64,000 bases of DNA from Rhynchopus sp. YZ270_cl-10 (GCA_964035575.1 OZ037855.1:124001-188000), one strand, 5' to 3'. Positions 22,050-33,503 are shown, counted from the stretch's first letter. Notes: a model not told the origin generated them from the letters alone. Numbers and translations: made by a program.

Positions 22050-23333
22050 CATAGCGCTCTAATTAGAGTCTGGGATTTTGGGCCAAGTCAGTTAGAGTCC
22101 AGTTAGAGTATAATTAGAGTCGCTTTTCTTCAATTAGACTATAATTAGAGTGCAGTTAGAGCATAATTAGACTCTAACTACACTCTAATTATAGTCTAAT
22201 TAGAGTAAAACAACAGGCTTCTTGTAGGTGCAAACGCCGTAAAGAACCGGTTCCCCTAAGGTTCCTCTGTAGGACCCAGGTGTCCAGGTACCCACATAGC
22301 TGAAAATAAGACTTGGGGAACCGAGTTCTCAGCCGGACTGGGACACAATATGTGAAGGCGCTGTGAAGGCAGGTGGGTCCGCCTGAAAGCGGGTCGGGGA
22401 CCCGGTCGCGGGAGGGTGGGGGCCTAGTCCTAGTCCTACTGTACCTAGTGCCCAGTACCGGGACTCGGGACCCGGCTTATTCTCAGCTATGGGTACCCAG
22501 GTACTCAAACCCGCGCAGTGGCACATGCCTTCAAGTGTGAGTGACCCACACATTAGGGAATGCGATGCAAAAACTCTATGTGCACCTTCGGTGCAACGCC
22601 ACAGACAGGCCAAGCAGCGTTGGACTCAGAGGAATGCCTGCTGTGCAGGTATCAAACATGAGAACCAACTCCCAGCAACAAGGGGCGCCTTTTGGCGGGC
22701 GTTGTTGAGGGTGTTTGGGGTGCAAAGTTTTCCACAATTTTGATGCGCGGGTACAGAAGTGTTGTCTTGTTCTTTCATCTCTAGGAATGTAAATGCCAAT
22801 CGGGTTTAACTCTCGCTAAGGGGTCGAAGGGGGTAATCCCAGTATCAAAGGTTGTGTCGACGGGAAATCTATGAGTATACGTCACATCATCCACAGAATA
22901 ACTACTTATGAACCCGGGAGAGATCCAAGCCTCGCGCTAAACCACCACCCGCGATTGACTTAGATGTTATAACAAAGAGAATTCCTAACAAAACAACACC
23001 CTGCCCCATACACACAGGCCACCCACAAGGAGTGTGAATTGTGCACTGGTTTTCTGGGGAAACAAACAATATTTTCTTGTGTCTAGTCCTCTGCAAGCAG
23101 AGAACAGACTTTCTGGATTACAAAGTCGAATTTCTTGCACTAGCTATGCTCCCTGGGTTAATGGCTATAGCATTGGTTGATGTGCCCCTCTTATTGACCC
23201 TATTATAAGACTCTAATTATGCTCTAATTAGAGTCCAGTTAGAGTTTAGAGTTCAGTTAGAGTTTTAAAGACTCTAATTATACTCTAACTGCTGACTCTA
23301 ATTATCTAATTAGAGTCTAATTAGAGCGCTATG
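22050..23333. mobile_element. Element F, with TCTAATTAGAGT subterminal words
   Basis: Termini CATAGCGCTCTAATTAGAGT and its reverse complement bound 1284 bp. About 150 bp at each end is packed with TCTAATTAGAGT-like words in both orientations. The core (22500-23200) is unique and GC-richer, with a basic open frame near 22540-22743 that may be a captured coding fragment; I do not recognise it. Element H1 is inserted inside it. It is probably a non-autonomous DNA transposon. Confidence 0.6.
22298..22488. mobile_element. MITE H1, nested in F
   Basis: It is bounded by AGCTGAAAATAAG and CTTATTCTCAGCT, with GGTACCCA...TGGGTACC extending the symmetry. It shares GACTGGGNCACAATATGT, GCCTGAAAGCGGGTC and GGACCCGGCTTATTCTCAGC with H2 at 61671-61904. 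It is 191 bp long and non-coding. Confidence 0.6.
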
Positions 23334-23772
23334 TGTAATACCAGCTATATAATTCAAAAATATAATACAAACAACTCCCTGCGCAAATGGTGTACTTTTC
23401 GCTTTCTTGATAGACATTGGGATGGGGTGGGTGAAAATTTTGCATTTGCTGAAGGATGGGGCAGTTCCCGAGGTGGAAAATGGAGTGAGGGTGGTCGTAC
23501 CCCAGCTCGGGCCCGAGTCCGCCCGAGTCCGGCGGACCTGAGACGGACTTTCAAAGTCCGCCAAAAGTCCGTCTCGACTCGGGCGGACTCCGGCGGACTA
23601 CGAAGTATGGTACTTCCTAACTTTTTCTGTGCCCAGCATGCACAACCTTGGTAAGTACTGGTCATGACCATGACCAGTCCTCCGTGGGTATACCCTCATT
23701 AGGTTGCCCCCACCCCAGCTCTTTTTGACTAATCAGCAACACATTTATTTTGTTCTAATGTTCTAAAACGTT

Positions 23773-24697
23773 TCACTCAAAATCGAGCATCTCATTCGCC
23801 GCAGCCTGCACGTTTTTGCCGTGTCTCAGATATGCGTCCACAGCAGCACGTTCGGAAAGACCGATCTGGAGGACCTGCAGCGACTGTGAGTGTGGTGGAG
23901 TTATTGTGGGAGAGGACCATTTTTATTTTATTTTATTGACATACCACCGCTTGCTCCCACTCCGCTGCTGTTAGGCCCATACGGTCGACCCCTCCACTAC
24001 CACCACCACCACCACCCCCCCTCGCCTCCTCCCAACTCTCCCAGCTTGAATCGTCGTCCTCTTCACTATCGCTGTCCTGGAGGGAAGCAATTTCCCTTCG
24101 TTCCCCTCCCCGCCTCGCGTTGTCCAGTTCCTCCTGTCGTATTCTAGCTGCGTTGCTGTCGATCTCCTCTTGCTGCATCGTGTTGAGCATCGCGAAGATA
24201 TCTGCCATTGGGACGGAGACGAGAAAGCTTTCACCACGCTGTTCCACGAGACTGTCAACAAGGTGTGGTGGGAACTGCGCCTCCAGTGCGCTACGCCGTG
24301 CGGAGGGGGATTCGGGTGGCGGGGGTGGTGGCGGGAACCCTCCTCCTCCGATAGACTGATTGGACGACGTTGCTATGGTGTCTGCATTCTCTGCTTTGTT
24401 CACCTCTTTGTTCACCCTGGGCGGTTGAAACACATGCCCCTCAGGTCTCCCCACAGCAACAATGGCAACACCCTTCCCCGCAAGGTCATGCAAATACTCC
24501 CCTAAGCTCGCATGCCCCTTCACCTTCCCATCCTGCAAACATTCTGCCTCAGCCACCACACGAAGCGAAGGCTTGTGAAGCTGCATCGCCGAAGCGATGG
24601 AAGCTGTCAGCACCGAAAGGTCGTCGTTGATAGGGACACACACACCGGTCGGGCCCTCAAAGGGGAGACGGACTGCAATATTGCGTGCCATTGCCAT
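23773..24697 (-). CDS. UBA-domain protein with ubiquitin-like N-terminus
   Basis: A 287-residue protein from two exons (24697-23945 and 23883-23773) split by a 61-nt intron with GTATGT at its 5' end and CACTCACAG at its 3' end (23944-23884), phase 0. The N-terminal 85 residues resemble a divergent ubiquitin-like fold, but this is weak. A poly-P stretch lies at 122-128, an acidic stretch at 208-223 and a glycine run at 227-232. Residues 244-286 form a good UBA domain: WEQAV, then across the splice LQVLQIGLSERAAVDAYL, then NVQAAANEML. Without the intron the UBA domain is lost, which supports the splice. UBL-UBA proteins usually deliver ubiquitinated cargo to the proteasome; I see no protease or shuttle-specific domain. 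The ATG at 24697 opens MAMARNIAVRLPFEG. Confidence 0.85.
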
Positions 24698-25225
24698 GTT
24701 GTTAAATTAATTACGTAGGGCTTCGTGAAAAAACCCTGGATGGGGATGGGGTATGAGAGGTGTGTGTTTGATAACTAGTAGGGGTAATTCTTGCTCAGAA
24801 TATGGCACCAATGTGTGTGCGTGTGTGTGTGCTGTGAAGATTAGGTGAAACGAGGGATTTCCTGGGATGCATAAGGATAAAAGGAAAAAAAGGGGTGGGG
24901 AAAGTGAGGGAGTGCGTTCTGGGTTCTGTGCTTGTTCATTTTTTTCCCCCCTTGAAGAATTAGCAAAAAAAAAAAAATCTGGGAATAAAAAAGAAAAGAA
25001 AAATAAAACATCCCCCGCATATGGGGAATGGTGTGCAGTGAACTGACCACTCTTTCGACCAATCGTATTGTCAAGGAATACAAACTGGCCTGGGATATGG
25101 GCAGTGCACTGTGTCAGTGTATGGAAGTGATATCTGAGTTGTCAATGCCCAACGCTCGTTCTACGCTCCTCTTGAGGGGGCACTTACAAAACTCTGTGTG
25201 TGGGGTGGGGAGGGAAAAAGTCTGG

Positions 25226-25257
25226 GAAGATGAATCTAAACCTCAGTGTTAGTCATC
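25226..25257 (+). repeat. Hairpin motif 1 copy
   Basis: GAAGATGAAT precedes CTAAAC, CTCAGT and GTTAG, then TCATC. The stem is shortened with one bulge, and the flank order is kept. Confidence 0.45.
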
Positions 25258-25338
25258 AAGAAAACAACGCCAAAAAAAGGGCTTGGGTTCATGTGTGGAA
25301 AAAAAAATGATCCTGAGCCGTGTGTAGTCACCTAAAAA

Positions 25339-25398
25339 AAGTTAGATTCATATACTTTCAGTTCTGTGAACTGAAAGTATATGAATCTAACTTTTTTT
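25339..25398. repeat. Motif 4, perfect 27-bp-arm hairpin
   Basis: AAGTTAGATTCATATACTTT continues to CAGTTC, then a 3-nt loop and the exact complement. Related sequences with TTCATATAC followed by a local stem occur at 43618, 13400, 1915 and 17651, each with a different stem. The function is unknown. Confidence 0.6.
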
Positions 25399-26416
25399 TA
25401 AAAAAGGAAAAAAATAGAATGTGCCAGTCTCTCGTACACATCTAAAGAAACCAAAAAGAAAATCAAAACGAGATGGCACCACTGTGTAGAATCACACTAC
25501 GGGCGGTATCCATTCGGTATCAATTTTTTCGAGGAGGAAAAAAAAAAAGTTGTAAGACGCGCCTCACGCACATACGCATCTAAAAAAAAATAGAACCACC
25601 TACACGGTGCAACAGCTGCACTTTTCCCTGAGCCCCCATTTTGGATGCCTGCTGCTGTCGCACTGTCTGTGTGGCTCTATCGGGAGGGGGGATGTTCCTT
25701 CAAAACAAACAAAAAAAAAAAATGATGACGTGGCCCTAAGCATGGGCAAAACACATAAGATGGGTGGCCCTATGCATGCTTAGTGCACAAAAAAGGGGGG
25801 TTTTTTTGGCTTCCGCTTGTGTAACTGCTTTGCGGGCTCGGCACTTTGGGGAAAAGGGGAGGAGGAGGAGAAGAAGGAGCAGGCTTTAACTTCGAAGGTT
25901 AAAAACCATTTTTCCTGGATTTCTTTGGGTGGAGAGAGGGCGGGGAAGGGGTATGGAAAACGTCGTAACCGACCGTGGACATATTATGGTGCACTAATTC
26001 TAGTCAATATCAAACATCGGTGGGGGTAAACAACCCTCTCCTTAGAGAGTTTTGAAATCTCAAAATGCAGCGTAGTTTTTATACCGTCGGTGTTTGTTCC
26101 GCCGTCACATGAAAGGCTTAATTAGTGTACACGGTAATATGTCCGGCGGTCGGGGAGTCGTTGACAAATAAAGTTGTTTTTTTGTGAGGTAGCTATTCTC
26201 CGGCATGTTTGTCACTATAATAGCACCAACAACCAAAAATGCAAAACCCGCAACACAATGTATTGCAGATCTACTGTGCCTTTTTTTGTGTCACAGAAAA
26301 GAGCACATAAACGTTTTTTTATTTTGTTTTTGTGTAGACAATAGTGCACTTTCACCGCATCCACCTGAATTCACGAAAACGTGTTCGGTCACTGCAAAAA
26401 AAAAAAAATAACTATT

Positions 26417-26582
26417 TATTCACCTCCTTTTAGCGGGGTTTTATTTTGCGATAACTTCACGCATTTTTTTCCCAGGCGAGGGCTACTTAATTTGCCGAGC
26501 GAAGCGAGGCAAATTGAGTGCACGAGCCTGGGAAAAAAATAAGTGAAGTATCGCAAAATAATCCGCTAAAAGGAGGTGAATA
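26417..26582. repeat. Long imperfect hairpin L1
   Basis: Arms of about 75 bp (TATTCACCTCCTTTTAGCGG at the left, its complement at the right) close on TTTGCCGAGCGAAGCGAGGC. The word TTTTAGCGGG also occurs in the neighbouring L2 arms, so the two may be one decayed foldback family. Confidence 0.55.
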
Positions 26583-26589
26583 CGTAATT

Positions 26590-26958
26590 TTATTTCACGG
26601 GAAATAAAGTATACGAAAGGATTTGGCACTTTTAGCGTGACTTATTTATTGTGCAATAACTAACGAGTATGTGTCCTCACAGGAAGCTCTCAGGGAAAAA
26701 AAAAAAAGAAGAGCGTGAAAAAAAAAAAAAAAAAAGCTCTCCTTACCCTCCCGCCAGCGCTACCGGGTCCCGCGGACCCCTAGATAGGCCCGCTGAGGGG
26801 CTGGCGGGATTGAGGAGGCTGGAGGGAGGCTAAAAAAGGCTGGACGGTCCCTCCAGCCCTACTACCTACATGTACCAAAATTTGGCGTGAAATTATCATT
26901 AAATAAAATCCCGCTAAAAGTGCCAAATCCTTCGTATACTTTATTTCCCAGGGGAATA
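26590..26958. mobile_element. Foldback element L2
   Basis: Inverted arms 26590-26637 and 26908-26958 share GAAATAAAGTATACGAA and GGATTTGGCACTTTTAGCG. The centre holds a GC-rich hairpin (26751-26808) with CCCGCCAGC/GCTGGCGGG arms. It is non-coding and directly abuts element K. Confidence 0.5.
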
Positions 26959-27586
26959 AACATACAAGTAAAACGGACGTCACGGAAATGAAAAAAAAAT
27001 GCTCGACCCACTGCCGTCGTTGCCGTGAAAAATAAAAAAAAACGGCCGTGAAAAAAAAGCGCCCTTTTTATGTACAAAAATTTCACGGCCGTTAAAAAAA
27101 AACAACGGCCGTGAATTTTTTGTACAAGTCTTTGAAGGAACACACAGTGAAGTACGAGAAAAGGCGCCACTCAAGAACCATCCCACCTGATTTTTACCCC
27201 GCGGATAGGCGCGGATAGGAATGTACAGACCAAACCCCACCCATTTCCCCCTATATTCCCACAACCCACCTGATTTTTACCCCTGAAGAAAAGGAGGGTA
27301 GGGCAGGAGAGGACCGGTTAAGTGATATCGCACAGAAAACTGCGCTGGGTACTGGGTACTCCTTGTAGGGTCTTGTTGCCTTTTGGCACATGTATTGTGT
27401 CCACGGTGTGTTGTGTTCACTGCTCTGAAGGTGCTGGCTCTCATCTACCTGATGGGGTAAGTGACACAGCATCTGACCCGCCATCTGTAATCTTCTGGTT
27501 TCAACACTGCCTTTCAGTTCTGCATACTGAATTCGCAGCATCCCGAGCGTCTCACAACCTCAATTATTAGTCTTTGTCCGAGAAGG

Positions 27587-28034
27587 ATGTGTTTGGACTC
27601 ACTCAACCCCGTTCATCACTCTTGTGCCAAAGAAAACATCGGGCAAACAGTACAAGTTCACGGGAGCAAAAGGGTGGACCCCTCCCTCTGCGCGTATCTC
27701 GCCAACGTAGCGAAGAAGATCCAGAGGTGTGCAGAACGTGATGCGGTCTATTTTCCGACAAAAAAGACGGAGGATAGTTGTTCAATAGTGTGCTGATTCT
27801 GTCGGAAGATTTTGCACTGGAAGCTGAAGAACACCGCAAATGGTTCAACACAGATGAGGTTCGTCTCACAGTATTGATGTGTGCTCCACAACGGAAAGCC
27901 CATCAAATATGAGAAGAGTACTTTGCTCAAGAACCGGTTACAAGTGCTGAAACACGAGAAATATGCTACTCTGAAGAACCGGGAGCACGTACAAGTGCTC
28001 AGAAATGCCACACGCTCCAACTACAATTCACAGT
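27587..28034 (+). pseudogene. Decayed coding fragment of unknown origin inside K
   Basis: Protein-like sequence is spread over more than one frame, for example VDPSLCAYLANVAKKIQRC early and ATLKNREHVQVLRNATRSN late. Composition is unlike the flanking low-complexity DNA. I do not recognise the family, so it may be a captured host fragment or part of an old element. Confidence 0.35.
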
Positions 28035-28502
28035 AGGGTGAAAACGTGGGCGGGCAGCGGGAGACCAGCGCAGTGAGGAGAGCCAGGAGCGCAGGGCACG
28101 CAGGTGATGGTTTGGATAAGTCCATTTCCTGTGAGAGTGGAATCCGGTCGAAGTCATAGTGGGGACGGAACAAAGGTTGCAGCTGAGCTGTTCTCCAGGC
28201 GTGAGTGGCAGATTGTTGATACGTTTTATTTTTCCTTCCTCCAAAACTTCACAACGCTTTTTTGGTCTTTGGGAGACACACAAGGTGCCAGGTTCTATGA
28301 TAATCACGGAACCACCCTGTACCTGTTTTGTCATATTGTTTCCCGTGCAATACATGGAGAAACGTTTCGTACTCGAAACTAGGGCACATTGCATTGTACA
28401 AAGACCTCCGAGGCACCCCAAAAACTTCTCCAGGCGTGACTGGCAGATTGTTGATACGGAGGCTGTTGTTCAGAGACAACCGGTGTATGAGGATGCTCCC
28501 CA

Positions 28503-28742
28503 TCAGACGCTGGAGGTAGCATCAATACTGTCCTTCAGGGCAGTAGGGATAACTCCACAGTTCGACACACAGTTAGGCCACGGTGACCTGTCAGCAGTTG
28601 TGACGGAGTGGAAACTAGGATCTGAGCGTATAGCATCGCAGGCAGGGCAGGACCACCATAAGTGCTCATTCGTGTCGTCAGCTTCCCGATCGCAGTGGGG
28701 CCGACTTTTTTTTGCACTTTTTATGTTGCTTTTACCCCCCAA
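28503..28742 (-). pseudogene. Non-LTR retrotransposon (LINE) C-terminal fragment
   Basis: The minus-strand frame contains HCDREADDTNEHLWWSCP, the Cys/His pattern (C...H-x4-C-P) that follows reverse transcriptase in many LINE ORF2 proteins. The first cysteine of the usual CxxC pair appears replaced by arginine. No reverse transcriptase or endonuclease motif is visible nearby, so only the tail survives. Just beyond it, a word of about 30 bp (CTCCAGGCGTGACTGGCAGA) occurs twice (near 28195 and 28428). The frame start in the low-complexity part is not meaningful. Confidence 0.5.
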
Positions 28743-29181
28743 GAATGACTTGGGAGGGATGGGAAAGGGGGTTGGCCCTGTCTACGAACGAAAAAGAAGA
28801 AACAAGCAAAAAGCGTGGAAATATTTCACGGCCGTGATCAATGCAAAATTTCACGGCCGTTAAATTTTTCAGATTTTCTTCACGGCCGTGACCTCCCCGA
28901 CAAAATAAATTTTTTCCCGTCGTAACGGCCGTTATACTTGTATGAATAAAAAAAAAAAAAAAAAATATATTTTCACGGAGCAATTTGTTGAACCAACATA
29001 TCACCCAAAAGAGGTGGTGGGTTCTGCCCTCGTTTTCACACCTATTTTTTTTTGAAGGGATTCGATACTTTTTTTTATCCGTATTTTTCCAAAAAAAACT
29101 TTGAACACACTGGTAGGGTTTCTGATTATATATCAGAAGAGAGTGCGACAAAAAAATAAAAGAATCTTAAGCCTCTCATGC

Positions 29182-31086
29182 TTAGTCTGATTAGATTACT
29201 TAATGTTTTGAACATTGGTTATTCATCAATCTTTTTTGTTGTATTTTTGGATCCTTTTTGTTTTGTTTTTGTTTTTTTGTAAATATGCATATTCAAAAGT
29301 TTTTGTAGGGTGGTACATCTGTACCACAAGTCCATGTTTCAGTCCTAAACGCATACATTAGTTGTAAACAGAGGTGGACTTCATCAGTGCATGACCCTCT
29401 GTGGACTTGTAGTTAGTGTTCCGCTGTCGCTCAAGGCCCAGACAGTTTTCGAAACCTACATTGTAAAAGAATGAAAAAATCAAAATTGCAAAAATAAAAG
29501 TGGATCATGTTCAAAAAAAACTTGTTTTATATTTTCGGATGATCGTAGCTCACCTCATCCAAGGCAGTTACTCTGCATATAGCAGGGTACTTTGTTAAAA
29601 AAAGGTCAAATATAACGCCACTACTGACTCGCCACGTGGGTCGATAGTCAGCATAATAGTGACACAGGTGGTTTGCAGGTTGTTAGTAGATTTTAATCTT
29701 CAACCATTTTTTTAGCTTTTTTTATGAAGAAACTTTGTAACTCTGGTTGATCAAGTCTTTTCTGCTCGGCTCGGCTCGGCACACTCGCTCGGCTCGGCTC
29801 GGCTCGGCAGGGGGTTGGGGGTTGGGGGCAGGGTCGGCTCGGGTATATATCCCGGCTCGCCCTGTGGGTCTTAATGGGTTCATCGCCCAAGCTTGCCCTT
29901 GGTCGGAATGGGTTGGCTGCCCATACTCGCCATTGCTTGTCTATCAGGCACGAAGTAAAATATAAAAGTTAGCTATCGACATCGACTCTATCATTTGTTA
30001 TGCAGAAGCGCTGTCTTGATTGCTTACATCTGTTTGTTTCTTTTGTTTTTTTTATCTTGGATGAACAAAGGTGCATGTTGGTGATATTTAATAGTCGCCA
30101 ACTTGTTGCAATGTTTTCTTGTTTGCCACATGTCAGGCTAAGCTTAGAAAAATGAGTGTATCTTATTTTTGCGCTTTTTGTGTTGCTAAAGGTACACAAA
30201 AGTTATTCGGGGTACAGCCTGTACATCTTTCCCCAAGTATGTAGCGGTATTATCCGGGCTGACCGTAAAAAAAGGTAAAAAAAGGGAAAAAAAGGTGAAA
30301 ATGGATATTTGGTGTACGGGTATATCCTCTTCGCAAAAAATGTTGCAGCACACTTTGTTCGTGGTTATTCTCAACGTAATTAGTACGCGAGACAAAAATC
30401 CCCGCGTTCACTGAAGCGAGACATGAATACTTTTTGTTTCGTGGAACCCGTTCACTGGATAACAGCAGGTTCGTCTTCATCGGTGTTTTGTTTCAAAAAA
30501 TAAAAAAAGGAAAAAGTCTTTTGAATGAAAAGTTTGATTGATGTTCTGGCATTCATGGACTGGCGTATCTGTTTCTAAGCCGCTCGTCCGCCAGGTTGAA
30601 CACATATTTTTTATATTTTTATTCAACTATATAAAACGTCCATGGTCTTATTACTACTGGAAGCAGAAAAAAGCCACTTCCTACGTTTTATGTGGCTGCC
30701 TGCTTGTTGCAAACAAAAATGCTGCGACCAACAGACCGTCTAGGACGCGGTATCACAGGGGTTAGTCTGATTAGATTACTTAATGTTTTGAACATTGGTT
30801 ATTCATCAATCTTTTTTGTTGTATTTTTGGATCCTTTTTGTTTTGTTTTTGTTTTTTTGTAAATATGCATATTCAAAAGTTTTTGTAGGGTGGTACATCT
30901 GTACCACAAGTCCATGTTTCAGTCCTAAACGCATACATTAGTTGTAAACAGAGGTGGACTTCATCAGTGCATGACCCTCTGTGGACTTGTAGTTAGTGTT
31001 CCGCTGTCGCTCAAGGCCCAGACAGTTTTCGAAACCTACATTGTAAAAGAATGAAAAAATCAAAATTGCAAAAATAAAAGTGGATC
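29182..31086. mobile_element. Non-autonomous LTR-like element with identical direct terminal repeats
   Basis: Two 325-bp direct repeats (29182-29506 and 30762-31086) read identically and bound a 1255-bp interior. TCTCATGC, extendable to TCTCATGCTTAGTC, stands on both sides as a likely target duplication within a motif 1 hairpin. The interior shows no recognisable capsid, protease or polymerase gene, so it appears non-autonomous. The repeats do not have the usual TG...CA ends, so an LTR retroelement, a tyrosine-recombinase element or a simple duplication all remain possible. Identical repeats imply a young insertion. Confidence 0.55.
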
Positions 31087-31104
31087 TCTCATGCTTAGTC
31101 ACCT

Positions 31105-31546
31105 TAGGTAATATGGCTACTGTGAGGGGCTTGCGTGCTATGCGGGACACAGACATACCCTTTTGATGTAGCATATTTGCGGGGTAGAGCGAAGTCCTCT
31201 CTAGAGCTAGAGAGATTGTTCTTACGCAGGAAGACTGGGTCCGTTGGCATCTTCACTCTTGCTTTCTTAGAAAGAAAAAGAGAAAATTTCTTCGAATCCA
31301 AGCCTTGCTGTGCACACACAGCTACTTTAATGAGCTTTTTGAGGCCTCACACTACTACTAAACTACAAAAAAATCAATATTAAAAACACAGTGACACATA
31401 CAAATATCGGAGTGATTTGGAAGAAATTCATTAGGGTAACTGTATTATTTTTTTTGTTTCTTGTCATTTCGTCTCAGAAATTCTGTACGTACGTACGTTT
31501 AAAAAAAGAAAAAAAAAAAAAAAAAAAAAAAGCTACCGAAACCAGG
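31105..31546. other. Intergenic DNA, no gene seen
   Basis: The right half of the interrupted motif 1 is followed by ordinary AT-rich DNA and an A-run. I see no gene. Confidence 0.4.
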
Positions 31547-33110
31547 CTGTTTTCAAAAAATAGTGGGTTTTCAGCCCCAAAACATCCCGCGATTGGCATT
31601 TCCGGAATCCGTCCGCGCTGTGGTGGGGTCACTTTGCCGAAATGGCCAAGTTCTTGGTTTTGGTCAAAATGAGTGTAACGTAAAGAGGGCCAAGGTAAAT
31701 CCCACAACCCAGATTTTCTCTTCCTGATCCTGACGTCTGAAAACATGAAAATGCCCGAAAACACCGGCATTCGCATTTCCGGAATCCGTCCGTTGTGTGG
31801 TGGGGTCAATTTGCCGAAATGGACAAGTTCTTGGTTTTGGTCAAAACCCGTCAGTGTAAGGTAAGGAGCCAAGTGTTTGCTTGTAGAAACACGGTAGCAG
31901 AGGGGCGAGATTTTAGAGGCCCCACCCATGCGTGTATATTTTGCCGAAAGCACGGGCATTTGCATTTCCAGAATCCGCCCGTTGTGTGGTGGGGGATATA
32001 CAGAAAAATGGACAAAATTTTAGTGACTTAAATTTTCCACAAAATATGAACCCACACTCGTATACAAGGGTCATTTTCAGGTCGGAAAATCCAAACTAGG
32101 ATAAAATTGTGGTGTTTTTGACTGGGAACAGGTAGCGCCGCAGGGGCACGGTACCCAACTTTTTTTTTTCCCTTCCCCTTTTTCTTTGCTTTCCTTTGAT
32201 TGCGCGAGCCGATTGCTCTCCACGGTGGGGTCACATGTGTCTGCAAGAACACTCTGAAGTACCTTTACTCTGAAATATGAGCGCAGCACCAGCCACTTTT
32301 TTTTTTCTCTTCTTCTTTTTTTTTTTCCAGATTTCAGAAAATCGTACGTACGTTGACAACAAGCATGTTCCCAGATCACGTGATTTTGACCAAAATTTTG
32401 GGGTCCAGATCACGAAAAAAAAAAGGGGTATGGGGTGCATTTTTGGGCGTTTTTGTCGATCGCATCGTCCGATTCGGTGCGATTGCAGAAAGTGATGGGG
32501 TCATTTTGGAAAAATGGACAAAATTTTATTGACTTAAATTTTTGCAAAATATGAACCCATACTCGTAAACAAGGGTCATTTTCAGGTTTGAAAACCCAAC
32601 TTCAGATGAAATTGTGGTGTTTTGAGTGGGAACACAGTAGCGCCGCAGGCGCACGGTACCCAACTTTTGTCTTTTTTCTTTTTCCCTTTTCTCTGCTTTC
32701 TTTTGATTGTGCGAGCCGATTGCTCTCCACGGTGGGGTCACATGTGTGTCCAAAAACACTCTGAAGTACCCTTACTGTGAAATATGAGATTCTCTGGTTT
32801 TAATAAGGAAAAATGTACCGAGCAAAATCGTCAAAAATCTACGGTAGTCGGTAGGCGCGTAGGGCGACCCCCGTGCGCACCCAACTTTTTTTTTTTTTGT
32901 TTTTCTCGGAAAAGTACCGCAATTGACGGATCGCGATCCGTGCGAACCGTGGTGGTGACTCATCTGAAAAAATATTGAGTAGAACATCTGCAGATCGTGT
33001 GCGAGCACTTTTTTTTTTTTTTTTCTTTTTTTTTTTCCAAAATTCCTGAAAACCAGATCATGATCACGATCTGGGAAAAAGCTTGGTTGACAAGAAACAA
33101 AAAAAAAAAA
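31547..33110 (-). repeat. Cluster of E-related modules
   Basis: Read on the minus strand, the block repeats CACATGTGACCCCACCGTGG, a purine run, GTACCGTGCGCCTGCGGCGC, AAAATGACCCTTGT and several CATTTCGGCAAATTGACCCC modules. At least two units are clear (about 31560-32280 and 32500-32765), with a more diverged third at 32780-33110. The order matches 1008-1745. No termini or target duplication were found. Confidence 0.55.
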
Positions 33111-33503
33111 AATACAGTTACCCTTACAGAAAGACACAAAAAAAAAAAAATGCAGTATTTAAAAACGAATACAGAGGGGAAAAGAGGAAATAATTGAAAC
33201 AATTGTGGATGTGTGTGTGTGCCTCTTGCGCAGACACATCCACAAGGTTTCTTTTTTTATCAAAGAGCAAAAGTAATTGAGACACTTATTTTCCGGTTTG
33301 CGGAAATGGATAGTTTTTTTCTACCCAATTTCGCAGTCCTAAGTCACCCGTGCCCAGGTACCCATCGTGCCGAATTACATTGGTGTGTACAGGTGGCTTT
33401 TTTCCTCCGCACAAAATAGCCGTGGATTAGATTATGCTCAAAGCAAAATTCTTGCTTTATTTTGCATTTTTGGTCATTTTTTTTTTTTTTGCACACTTTA
33501 TAT

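Larger units (their letters stand above)
21605..23685. mobile_element. Element G, outer shell of a nested transposon set
   Basis: Inverted arms about 21605-22010 and 23355-23685 share CATACTTCGTAGTCCGCCGG, tandem CGAGTCCGCC words, a GGAAAATGGAGTGAGGGTG-like stretch and GCGCAGGGAGTTGTTTGTAT. The left arm has a further local duplication of about 50 bp (AAAGTTTCGCCCACCCCATC at 21907 and 21957). The outermost ATGACCAG words are also inverted. The element lies between the two collinear genes at 20-24.7 kb, its right end about 90 bp past the stop codon of the UBA gene. Element F fills its centre. I see no transposase. Confidence 0.6.
24720..26416. other. Intergenic DNA with hairpin motifs, no gene seen
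   Basis: This holds a motif 1 copy at 25226-25257 (stem CTAAAC/GTTAG), a second degenerate one near 25307-25333 and the perfect motif 4 hairpin at 25339-25398. No convincing protein gene is seen. Confidence 0.5.
26961..28944. mobile_element. Element K, with ACGGCCGT subterminal words
   Basis: Ends CATACAAGTA and TACTTGTATG are inverted and flanked on both sides by AATAAA, a possible target duplication. Near the left end the palindrome-containing word CACGGCCGT occurs three times (27041, 27083, 27103), near the right end four times (28825, 28849, 28881, 28924). The 1984-bp element carries at least two foreign-looking coding fragments (27587-28034 plus; 28503-28742 minus). A short direct repeat CCCACCTGATTTTTACCCC lies at 27182 and 27266. 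No transposase is recognised. Confidence 0.6.
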
